Source: Paenibacillus plantarum
GTDB lineage: Bacteria; Bacillota; Bacilli; Paenibacillales; NBRC-103111
Assembly: GCF_013141695.1 (NCBI RefSeq)
Contig: NZ_WHNY01000009.1
Span: 85,907 to 149,906 of the forward strand
Reading direction: 5' to 3'
DNA length: 64,000 nucleotides
The notes below the pieces were generated by a model. That model was not told the origin of the DNA. It worked only from the letters and a program-made list of their open reading frames with translations, and made no database searches. Shown in pieces: positions 56,176 through 64,000 of this stretch. Each line of letters starts with the position of its first letter. Position 1 is the stretch's first letter. Made by a program: the position numbers and the translations under genes.

Positions 56176-57577
56176 TACTTTGGATCGAAATAATGTGGAG
56201 GATATAGTAGGACTTAGTCCCATGCAACTCGGTATCCTATATCATTATCTTAGCCAACCTGAGAGTCATTGTTATGTGGCGCAGCTATCCTTAAGTATGG
56301 ACGGAGATTTAGACATTCCTATTTTTCAGCAAGCCTGCAACATCGTAACGAAAAATAACGAAATGCTAAGAACCATCTATCGATGGGAGGGGCTTACCAA
56401 CCCAGTACAAATTGTCCTAAAAGATTACCAAATTCCAATTGTGAGATACGATTACAAAGACCAATCAGATGTTGAGGAGTCATTAGATAAGATAAAAAAA
56501 CGAATTTGGTCTGAAAAGATTGATATTAGTAAACATCCGGTTGTGATTGTACTATACGTAGTTAATCAAAAACGAGTCGAATTGATCATCCAATGGCATC
56601 ATATATTATACGATGGTTGGAGCAATGGACTCCTTATCAGAGAGCTGTTTACTACGTATGAAGATCTTAAGAGAGGCAATGTTATTCAGATACAAAGAAA
56701 ACGTAAGTATAGAGATTTCGTTAAGTGGTGCAAAGCACAAGATGAAGAACAGCAAACCACGTTTTGGAAGAATTACTTAAAAGGATTTATAGCTAAAGCC
56801 CCTTTGCCGACAAGTCCTGTGTTTGTACAGGATCAAACAAGGGAGTTTTCTTCATATGATTTCGAATTACCCACAGATTTACTTACCAAATTAGATACTT
56901 TTTTTAAAGAACAAGACTCTACTATGGCAGAGTTAGTGTATACGGTATGGGCGATACTTCTATGTAAGCTTACTGGAGCTAGCGATGTCGTATTTGGAAT
57001 AACTGTATCAGGACGAAATGCGGAATTAGGACATATTGATAATATGATTGGTTTGTTTATTAATACACTCCCATTAAGAGTTAAGTTAAATGAGGGTTCA
57101 CGAGTTAATGAGATAATCACGCATATTGCAGAATTGAAAAGAAACTGGATGAAGTGGGAGAATACAAGTTTGTCAAAAATCAGGGCATGTTGTGAACTAA
57201 ATCCCAATGAAACTTTATTTGATTCCGTTGTAGTTGTAGAGAATTATCCGTTAAATATGAACCCTTGGCTGCGTAATAAAGAGGCTGAATTATCAATCCA
57301 GTCATATGAAATGAAAGAAATAACAGAATTTCCTCTCTTATTAGGCGTATTCTTGCCACATACAAACCGATTAACTATACAGTATGATTCGGCAAAATAT
57401 ACCGAAGAAACAATCAGACTTGTATCGGATTATGTGATTCAAATTCTTAGAAAAATAACAAGTAAACCTAATACATTACTTTCAGAGATTGAACTGTTAT
57501 TAGATGAAGAAAAAGAAGAAATGCTGAAGGAAGCACAAGAACTTATTGGATTTATCGACTTTGATTTTAGTTTTTAG
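56168..57577 (+). CDS. Stand-alone NRPS condensation domain
   Basis: The 469-residue protein starts with GLSPMQLGILYHYLSQPES and has the active-site motif HHILYDG at residues 144-150, followed by FWKNYLKGF and, further on, VVFGITVSGRNAELG and NMIGLFINTLPLRVKL, the C4-C5 motifs. No adenylation or carrier domain is attached. The start FQ-like region suggests an L-C-L or starter type but cannot be settled by eye. It most likely acts in trans with the next protein or with a free carrier. It overlaps the thioesterase gene by eight bases. Confidence 0.85.
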   Translation: MNNTLDRNNVEDIVGLSPMQLGILYHYLSQPESHCYVAQLSLSMDGDLDIPIFQQACNIVTKNNEMLRTIYRWEGLTNPVQIVLKDYQIPIVRYDYKDQSDVEESLDKIKKRIWSEKIDISKHPVVIVLYVVNQKRVELIIQWHHILYDGWSNGLLIRELFTTYEDLKRGNVIQIQRKRKYRDFVKWCKAQDEEQQTTFWKNYLKGFIAKAPLPTSPVFVQDQTREFSSYDFELPTDLLTKLDTFFKEQDSTMAELVYTVWAILLCKLTGASDVVFGITVSGRNAELGHIDNMIGLFINTLPLRVKLNEGSRVNEIITHIAELKRNWMKWENTSLSKIRACCELNPNETLFDSVVVVENYPLNMNPWLRNKEAELSIQSYEMKEITEFPLLLGVFLPHTNRLTIQYDSAKYTEETIRLVSDYVIQILRKITSKPNTLLSEIELLLDEEKEEMLKEAQELIGFIDFDFSF

Positions 57578-57614
57578 TATAACCTGCTTTAATATCGAAA
57601 AAGGTGATGGTCAT

Positions 57615-60458
57615 ATGTCCCAACATACACAAGGTTCTTTGGAGATCCTAGGTGCCAAATTGTACTGGGATCAAAAGTTAGCAGGGCTGACGTTGTCAAA
57701 GCTTTTTCCGTTCCAGGAAAGAGATTTACCAGAAAAAAATAGTGTTTTTACGTATTATGAACTATTAGTTAATGATGATCTTGTAACAAGATTACAGAAC
57801 GTTGCTAATAACAACGAAATAGCTCTAAATTCTCTGCTTTTAACTGCTTTGAAGATTTTGATATATAAATGTACTGGTCAACAGGATATTGTGGTCACTT
57901 CTCCAGTATATGGTACTTCTAAGCTGAATAGGATTATTCCACTTAGGGATACCATTCGTCCGGACATGACATTAAAAGCAGCTTTATTTGCTATAAGACA
58001 AACTCTATCGGATGGGTATAAATATCAATATTATCCTTGGCATCGTAGCAGTATTAGCCTGAAGCAGGATCAAACTATATCTGAAGTTATGCTCGTTATG
58101 GGAGGTATTCATGATCTTGAACTTCTCAAGGATATTGAATCCTTACAAAATTCTTTGACAATAGTATGTAAAAAACACGGGAATGGGCTGAAGCTTCAGT
58201 TGATTTATAACAGAGGGCTTGGCAATATAGCTAACGCGTTTCTTCAAGCATATGTGAGACTACTTCAATATATGGTCTTTAATTTTGAGAACACTATATC
58301 TGAGTGTTGCTTGTTTGAAAGGAACTATTGTAATCATCAGTTTAAAAAACTTCCATTTAGTACACGTAAATTAGATAAAGCAATCCATCAAAGATTTGAA
58401 GAACAAGTATCAAGAACATCTGCGAATATCGCTGCTAGGATGGGCGAGCATTGCATAACATATAACGAACTAAACTTGCAGGCCAACCATTTTGCAAGGG
58501 TGCTTCGATCTCATGGCATAACCAGAGAACAACCTGTGGCGATTGTGATGAGTCTTTCAATTAATCTATTGATAGCAATATTCAGTGTATTGAAGTCTGG
58601 TGGATACTATACAATAATAGATCCTTCACTTCCACCTGATCATATAGAGAACCTCTTAAAAGAGGGTCAATGTTTTGTTGTTACCAATGATTTAATTGAA
58701 TTTCCTTCTAATAAAACTGTAATTAATATTAATAAAGCGATGGATCCATTATTAGTTGTTGAAAATCTAGCGTGCACTAACATCTGCGATGACCTGGCAT
58801 GCATTTTATACGTTCAAGATTCATCACAAAAATTATATCGTGTCATGATAGAACATGGCAGTGCGATCGATCTCTTGGACTTCAATGAACAGTATCTTGG
58901 GTGGAATGAACAGGATCAAGTTGCAATGTTAGCTAAGCATACGAGCATTGAGTTTTTCAGACAAATGTTATTATGTCTCTTGACTGGGGCCACATTAAAT
59001 CTAACTGCACCAATTGAGCAAAACTATGAATGGTCACTTGAGAGCTTTATTAGCGAAAAACATATCACCACGTTGATGATTCCTTCGATATACTTGAATC
59101 TATTAAATCCAAACCGAAACCATTCGTTAAAGAAGCTGATTGTCATTGGAGATATTCGTGATAAGAACTTGATCGAACAATGGCACGGAAAAACGGAAAT
59201 ATTATATACCTACGGGCCTTCAGAAGTAATAGGATATGTTGCCACCTGCAATTCCGGAGATTGTTATGACTATGGTTCATGGGTTATTGGTTACCCAGCA
59301 TTCCCTTATCAACTATATATTATTGATCCAGATGGTCAATTACAGGCAAATGGATTACCGGGTAAGCTTGTTATTATGGGAAACAGTCTATCAAGAAACG
59401 ATAGTAATCAAATAGATGTAAAGACCATGATGTCTAGTCGATGCTGGTCAGATGGACATACTATACATACAGAAACGATTGCAAGACAACGTCATAATGG
59501 TGCTTTCGAGATTATTGGCGGATTCGTACAGCAAATGGAAATCTTATCTCACTGGATTGAGTTATTCCATCAATCTGACGAGAATATTAATCAAATTGAT
59601 TTACACAAAGAGATCAAAGAAAAAATCTCTGCTGCGTGGAAAAAAATAACTAATATTGACGTCATTACAACAAATAGGTCTTTTCTAGAACTGGGCGGGA
59701 ATTCTATTCAGATACTAAAATTAGTTGCTGAACTTCATCGCTTATATCCAGGAAAAATCAGCGCACCGGATATTTTAGCTTATCCTACAATCGATAAACT
59801 GGCCCATAGAATCGCAGAATTAGATCTGAATCAAGGTACGATTGAAAGTAATATAAATAACGACAATGTACACAATATTGCTTTGCTTATGCCGAAATCT
59901 TTTTTTAAATTTAATCATGGTGATAGGAATAATAACGCTACACTATCCTATACGTTTACGCCAGTAGTTTCAAAAAGATTAGCTGAAATATCCAAAACAA
60001 GCATTACTCAAGAGTGGGTCATTATAGCAGCAGCATACATACACTCACTATCACTTGTCAGCGGTGAGAATGTGGTAAATGTACAGACGATAGACAACAA
60101 GAATAATTTCTACTCTGTAAAAGTGAATCTCAAAGAAATTACTGATTTCAATACGTTGTCGTCCCATGTAGATCGCCACCTTAAAAGTTCAAAAAAACCT
60201 AATATATATGCTTTGAATAAAATGCGACTACCAAAGGAATCGACCCTAATCCTTCCAATGGTTTATGACGCATCTTCCCATCAGTTTGATCATGAATGGT
60301 TAAAAACATTTGATATGATCCTTGGAATTCGTAAAGAGGATAGGACCATAAACATCACACTACGATACAATAGGTTTCGCTTGAACTCCGAAAGTATAGG
60401 TGAATGGCTACGTAAGTTTATTCATTATGTGGGGGCACTTGTAGAGAATTTAACATAA
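57615..60458 (+). CDS. NRPS protein with a degenerate adenylation domain and one carrier domain
   Basis: ATG 57615 has AAGGTGATGG upstream; 947 residues. Residues 1-250 resemble the C-terminal lobe of a condensation domain (TSPVYGTSKLNRIIPLRDTI) without HHxxxDG. An adenylation domain follows with YNELNLQANHFARVLRSHGI and LYTYGPSEVIGY. However, its P-loop is lost (CILYVQDSSQKLYRVMIEHG instead of YTSGTTGxPKG), the substrate Asp is absent, and the A8-A10 end with its Lys is missing. The carrier site LELGGNSIQILKL (Ser697) is intact. About 200 further residues look like half a condensation domain. The adenylation domain is thus probably dead, and the carrier must be loaded by another protein. Confidence 0.75.
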   Translation: MSQHTQGSLEILGAKLYWDQKLAGLTLSKLFPFQERDLPEKNSVFTYYELLVNDDLVTRLQNVANNNEIALNSLLLTALKILIYKCTGQQDIVVTSPVYGTSKLNRIIPLRDTIRPDMTLKAALFAIRQTLSDGYKYQYYPWHRSSISLKQDQTISEVMLVMGGIHDLELLKDIESLQNSLTIVCKKHGNGLKLQLIYNRGLGNIANAFLQAYVRLLQYMVFNFENTISECCLFERNYCNHQFKKLPFSTRKLDKAIHQRFEEQVSRTSANIAARMGEHCITYNELNLQANHFARVLRSHGITREQPVAIVMSLSINLLIAIFSVLKSGGYYTIIDPSLPPDHIENLLKEGQCFVVTNDLIEFPSNKTVININKAMDPLLVVENLACTNICDDLACILYVQDSSQKLYRVMIEHGSAIDLLDFNEQYLGWNEQDQVAMLAKHTSIEFFRQMLLCLLTGATLNLTAPIEQNYEWSLESFISEKHITTLMIPSIYLNLLNPNRNHSLKKLIVIGDIRDKNLIEQWHGKTEILYTYGPSEVIGYVATCNSGDCYDYGSWVIGYPAFPYQLYIIDPDGQLQANGLPGKLVIMGNSLSRNDSNQIDVKTMMSSRCWSDGHTIHTETIARQRHNGAFEIIGGFVQQMEILSHWIELFHQSDENINQIDLHKEIKEKISAAWKKITNIDVITTNRSFLELGGNSIQILKLVAELHRLYPGKISAPDILAYPTIDKLAHRIAELDLNQGTIESNINNDNVHNIALLMPKSFFKFNHGDRNNNATLSYTFTPVVSKRLAEISKTSITQEWVIIAAAYIHSLSLVSGENVVNVQTIDNKNNFYSVKVNLKEITDFNTLSSHVDRHLKSSKKPNIYALNKMRLPKESTLILPMVYDASSHQFDHEWLKTFDMILGIRKEDRTINITLRYNRFRLNSESIGEWLRKFIHYVGALVENLT

Positions 60459-60484
60459 TTAGAAGGAAGGGTGGAACTAAGGAA

Positions 60485-61729
60485 ATGAATCAATTAGCGT
60501 TACTTTTCCCTGGGCAAGGTTCCCAGTATTCCGGTATGGGTAAACGAGTATATGATCTTTTCCCTAAGGCTAAACAAACCTTTGAAGAAGCGAGTGATAT
60601 TCTTGGAAGAGATATGATAAAGCTCTGTTTAGAAGGAAGCAGCCAAGAATTATCGCAGACGGAAAACACACAAGTTGCTTTATATACTACTTGCATGGCT
60701 ATGTTCTATGCTTATGAACAAGAGATTGGCATTGTACCAAGTTACGTTGCAGGACACAGTTTAGGGGAATATGCAGCTCTTACTTCAGCTGGGGTAATTG
60801 AGTTTCGGGATGGGTTAAATCTTGTTTCTGCTAGAGCTAAATTTATGCAAGAAGCAATTAAGCAAAACAAAGGAGTTATGTGCGTCATACTTGGGATTTC
60901 ATCAAACATTGTAAAACAAGTATGTGAGAGGTATGTAAATCAGGTCGTCATATCAAATTATAATTCACCTGAACAAGTAGTGCTGTCAGGCAATAAGGAA
61001 GTTGTTCAAGTAGTTAGTACAGAGCTTGAGCAAATGGGTGCAAGGGTATTCCCACTTGAAATAAAAGCTCCATTTCATAGCTTTCTCATGCAGGAGGCGG
61101 CTGTTCAGTTTAAAAATGAACTAAATAAATATACTTTTAACGAAACGAGATGGCCAGTTATCTCAAATATTACTGGTCTACCCTATGATACTAAGGATTT
61201 ACAAGAACTTTTGGCGGAACAAATCCTTAAGCCGGTCCAATGGGAAAAAACAATGGATTTTCTCCTTAACATGTCTGTCGAGAGAATAGTAGAGATAGGC
61301 CCTCGAATGATTCTTAAGAATCTGGCTAAGGAGAACTGTCCAAGGATGGCAACTTATTCTTATGACAATGAAAACGACGTCAATATCTTAATGCAATCAG
61401 TAAACCAAACGTTCGATCATTCGAACGCTTTTTTGTTTATAGAGAAATGTGTAGCCGCTGTTGTTTGTACAAGAAATCGAAACTGGAATGATACCGAGTA
61501 CCAAGCGGGTGTCGCCAAGCCATACAAAGAAGTCAAAGAGATGTACTATTTACTAAAGGATAATGGTGCCCAGGCTACGATGGAGCAAGTAGAAAAGGCG
61601 AAAATTATGCTTATTAACGCTCTAAATACTAAAATGGTGCCTGAAGAAGAACAAAAATCTATATATCAAGAAATTTCAGGAGCAACGGGCATTGAGTGTG
61701 CTGATCTTAACCTCGCCGTACATAGATAA
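60485..61729 (+). CDS. Stand-alone (trans) malonyl-type acyltransferase
   Basis: The 414-residue protein has the FabD fold: LLFPGQGSQYSGMGKRVYD, the nucleophile Ser92 in AGHSLGEYAALTSAG, and His198 in IKAPFHSFLM. Residues 290-414 form an added helical domain (MLINALNTKMVPEEEQKS) found in some acyltransferases of Bacillus hybrid clusters. It should load extender units on PKS carriers that lack their own acyltransferase, as the next protein does. It lies 26 bases after the NRPS gene and 40 bases before the PKS gene. Confidence 0.85.
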   Translation: MNQLALLFPGQGSQYSGMGKRVYDLFPKAKQTFEEASDILGRDMIKLCLEGSSQELSQTENTQVALYTTCMAMFYAYEQEIGIVPSYVAGHSLGEYAALTSAGVIEFRDGLNLVSARAKFMQEAIKQNKGVMCVILGISSNIVKQVCERYVNQVVISNYNSPEQVVLSGNKEVVQVVSTELEQMGARVFPLEIKAPFHSFLMQEAAVQFKNELNKYTFNETRWPVISNITGLPYDTKDLQELLAEQILKPVQWEKTMDFLLNMSVERIVEIGPRMILKNLAKENCPRMATYSYDNENDVNILMQSVNQTFDHSNAFLFIEKCVAAVVCTRNRNWNDTEYQAGVAKPYKEVKEMYYLLKDNGAQATMEQVEKAKIMLINALNTKMVPEEEQKSIYQEISGATGIECADLNLAVHR

Positions 61730-61769
61730 AATTAGTATGAAAACGGGTTTGCCGCAGGGAGGGAATCTC

Positions 61770-64000
61770 TTGCTCAATCTAGATCAATTGGGTCGCTTTG
61801 AATGGAATCACAAGGATAACGTATATATTGAAGAAACTAACGACAATGATATTGCAATTATCGGTGTTTCGGCTAAATTGCCAATGGCCGACAATGTTGA
61901 GGAGTTCTGGGATCTTCTAAGTAACGGCAAAGACTTGATTAGAGATCTTCCATATTCACGGCGTAAAGATATAGAAGCTTATCAAACAATCAAGAGTGAT
62001 CATGTAGAAGAAAATTATCCCATTGCAGCCTATCTCGATAGCATTGACACATTCGATTATAGTTTTTTTCGAATGTCGCCAAGACAAGCTGCCTTAATGG
62101 ATCCTCATCACCGTATCTTTCTCGAAATGACATGGAAAGCGATCGAAGATGCCGGTTATGGTGGGAATAAACTAGTTGGAAAAAATGTCGGTGTCTTTGC
62201 TGGGTTTAATCCGAGGCTAGAATATAAAAAAATAATAGAAGAGGTAGATCCTGCCTCACTTTCGGATTCTTTAATTGGAAACTTACCATCCGTATTAGCT
62301 AGCTTAATCTCACATTATATGGATTTTAAAGGTCCGAATATGGTTATTAACACTGCATGTTCTTCTTCACTCGTTGCCGTCCATGTTGCTTTGCAATCAT
62401 TAAGAAATAAGGAATGTACAGTAGCCTTAGTTGGAGGCATCCGCCTAAGCATACTTCCCCATGAAGATATTCGAAGCTCAGATATCGGAATTGTATCTTC
62501 TAATGGAAGGGCAATGGTATTTGATGATGATTCTGATGGTTCAGGTGGGGGAGAAGGCTGCGTCGTTATGCTTTTAAAACCATTAAGTACTGCGATAGAA
62601 GATAAAGATAATATATATGCTGTAATTAAAGGTAGTGCCATCAATAATGATGGTACTTCGGCAAGCATCTCCACTCCAAATGCGAAAGCACAAGAGGAAG
62701 TTATAGACAAGGCATGGTCAGATGCGGGAGTTGATCCCGAAACAATAGACTATATCGAAGCGCACGGTACAGGGACAAAACTAGGTGACCCTATTGAGGT
62801 AAAGGGAATAAAAGATGCGTTTAGTCGATATACCCGAAAAAAGCAATTTTGTGCAGTAGGATCTGTTAAAACAAATATGGGGCATTTGGACACAGCCGCG
62901 GGTATTGCGGGGTTGTTAAAAGCCGTATTATCACTTAAGCATCAGCAGATACCAGCCAGCTTGTACTTTAAAACACCAAATCGCAATATTGATTTCGAAG
63001 ATTCTCCACTTTATGTGAATCGCGCTCTGATCCCTTGGGAATCTATTGGACCTAGAAGGTGTGGCATTACTTCTTTAGGACTGAGTGGTACTAATGCTCA
63101 TGTTATTCTTGAAGAGGCGCCTAGCTTCTGGAATGATCAGGAAACACAGTACTCATCCTTACGTGTGCTAGCCATATCCAGTTTAACTGAAAAATCATTA
63201 AAAATATTAGTTTCTAAGTATAGAAGTTTCCTTGAACGAAATGAGCTAGTTAATATTGACGATCTTTGTTTTACAACAAATACGGGCAGAGGCCACTATT
63301 CTCATCGATTAGCATTAATTTTTGAAGATATTACCGATCTTGAGAAAAAGTTAAAGCAACTCGAAAGTATTGAATGGTATCAAATTAAAGACGAGGAAAT
63401 TCATTATAAGACCATTAATGACCAGGCATTAGAATATCAAAAGGATCGCAGTGAGTGGACAGATCAGAGAGTCATGGAGTTAATAAAAATTGGATTCCAT
63501 AGGGAGACTCTAATAGAAATTTGTAGGATGTATACTGAAGGTTGCGATTTAAACTGGGATTTATTGTATAAAGGCCAAAGACGCCGCAGAATAAGCTTAC
63601 CTACCTACTCTTTCGAAGCCCAAAGATGCTGGATACAAAATGATGATCTTAATGGAGTAACCCTTGAAACAAAAGAACGTGTTTCTGCAAAGAAGCAACA
63701 TAAAATTCCGATTCTAAAAAAGATGCAACATGTCACAGTCCTCGGAAAAATCGAAGAATTGTATTCGGAACAGGAACTGGTTATCGCTAATGTTTGGGGT
63801 AAATTATTAGGGTATGATTCGATCAATATTTATGATGACTACTATCGATTAGGCGGAGACTCTATACAAGCGTTACGTATAGTGAATATGCTTAATGAGA
63901 TGTTGGATACAAATTTAGAAGTATCAGACTTGTTAAAAAATCCAACAGTAGATAAATTAGCACAAAGCTTAGCCGAAAAATCGAAGAAACTGTTTAAACC
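61770..64000 (+). CDS. Trans-AT polyketide synthase (partial, runs off the window)
   Basis: TTG 61770 is chosen for the AGGGAGGG just before it; ATG 61737 is a less well-supported alternative. The frame is open to the end of the window. The ketosynthase has Cys197 in VINTACSSSLVAVH, His332 in EAHGTGTKLGD and His372 in NMGHLDTAAG, all intact. Then comes a linker with no acyltransferase domain and a carrier domain with Ser698 in RLGGDSIQALRIV. The layout ketosynthase-linker-carrier without acyltransferase is that of trans-AT PKS, served by the free acyltransferase upstream. Further domains lie beyond 64000. Confidence 0.9.
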   Translation, partial: MLNLDQLGRFEWNHKDNVYIEETNDNDIAIIGVSAKLPMADNVEEFWDLLSNGKDLIRDLPYSRRKDIEAYQTIKSDHVEENYPIAAYLDSIDTFDYSFFRMSPRQAALMDPHHRIFLEMTWKAIEDAGYGGNKLVGKNVGVFAGFNPRLEYKKIIEEVDPASLSDSLIGNLPSVLASLISHYMDFKGPNMVINTACSSSLVAVHVALQSLRNKECTVALVGGIRLSILPHEDIRSSDIGIVSSNGRAMVFDDDSDGSGGGEGCVVMLLKPLSTAIEDKDNIYAVIKGSAINNDGTSASISTPNAKAQEEVIDKAWSDAGVDPETIDYIEAHGTGTKLGDPIEVKGIKDAFSRYTRKKQFCAVGSVKTNMGHLDTAAGIAGLLKAVLSLKHQQIPASLYFKTPNRNIDFEDSPLYVNRALIPWESIGPRRCGITSLGLSGTNAHVILEEAPSFWNDQETQYSSLRVLAISSLTEKSLKILVSKYRSFLERNELVNIDDLCFTTNTGRGHYSHRLALIFEDITDLEKKLKQLESIEWYQIKDEEIHYKTINDQALEYQKDRSEWTDQRVMELIKIGFHRETLIEICRMYTEGCDLNWDLLYKGQRRRRISLPTYSFEAQRCWIQNDDLNGVTLETKERVSAKKQHKIPILKKMQHVTVLGKIEELYSEQELVIANVWGKLLGYDSINIYDDYYRLGGDSIQALRIVNMLNEMLDTNLEVSDLLKNPTVDKLAQSLAEKSKKLFK

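Noticed and set aside
57546..57614. Upstream extension of the NRPS start
   Set aside because: The extension overlaps the condensation-domain gene, while ATG 57615 has a good ribosome-binding site and a normal polar N-terminus.

Overview
The window looks like a low-GC Bacillales genome, most likely Paenibacillaceae (Paenibacillus or Brevibacillus type). The pointers are AGGAGG ribosome-binding sites with many TTG/GTG starts, an RsfA-type sporulation regulator, group IIC introns sitting on terminators, and a wealth of broken Firmicute-type insertion sequences. Species cannot be fixed from the sequence alone. No tRNA, rRNA or CRISPR array was seen.

Layout. (1) 1-4380: the end of an ABC three-component (ABC-3C) conflict system (middle component plus DUF3732 ATPase), an RsfA-like regulator and unrecognised genes. 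(2) 4381-12960: a Tn7-like transposition module, tnsA-tnsB-tnsC, an unknown 267-codon gene, a wrecked IS3 copy and a TniQ/TnsD-type target selector. (3) 13187-22800: a graveyard of a sugar ABC permease, a membrane sensor, a stray 59-base tnsC piece and IS4, IS110 and IS3 remnants, with two intact minus-strand genes of a BtrH-like (papain/C39-fold-like) family embedded. (4) 22888-25814: a compact operon of a GT9-like glycosyltransferase, a PfkB-type (HldE1-like) sugar kinase and an HldE2-like nucleotidyltransferase, together a split ADP-heptose-type route. (5) 26010-32340: a group IIC intron whose reverse-transcriptase gene is interrupted inside the YADD active-site region by a second group II intron, followed by a 5' fragment of a third and by transposase wrecks. 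(6) 32518-37595: another BtrH-like gene, a broken copy of the same family, an IS110 5' fragment, and a minus-strand AraC regulator / carrier protein / ATP-grasp ligase operon. (7) 38316-64000: a fatty-acid-desaturase gene, then a biosynthetic cluster running off the right edge. It encodes a class III aminotransferase, acyl-adenylate ligase, free carrier protein, SPASM radical SAM enzyme, MGDG-synthase-like glycosyltransferase, amidohydrolase, second radical SAM enzyme, Asp/Glu racemase-like protein, Fe-type alcohol dehydrogenase, Sfp-type phosphopantetheinyl transferase, BtrH-like protein, a ClbP/ZmaM-like peptidase fused to an ABC exporter, type II thioesterase, free condensation domain, an NRPS with a degenerate adenylation domain, a stand-alone acyltransferase and a trans-AT PKS module.

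How the parts may work together (inference): the 40-48 kb genes look like a carrier-bound building-block pathway that feeds a hybrid NRPS/trans-AT-PKS line. The product is probably made as an N-acylated prodrug, then cleaved and exported by the peptidase-ABC fusion. BtrH-like proteins recur next to carrier proteins, an ATP-grasp ligase and sugar-nucleotide genes. BtrH of butirosin biosynthesis moves an acyl group from the carrier BtrI after loading by the ATP-grasp enzyme BtrJ, so a shared acyl-transfer or carrier-handling role is plausible. However, only one of the four intact copies keeps both a Cys and a His at the expected places. This expanded, divergent family is the best candidate in the window for an undescribed system.
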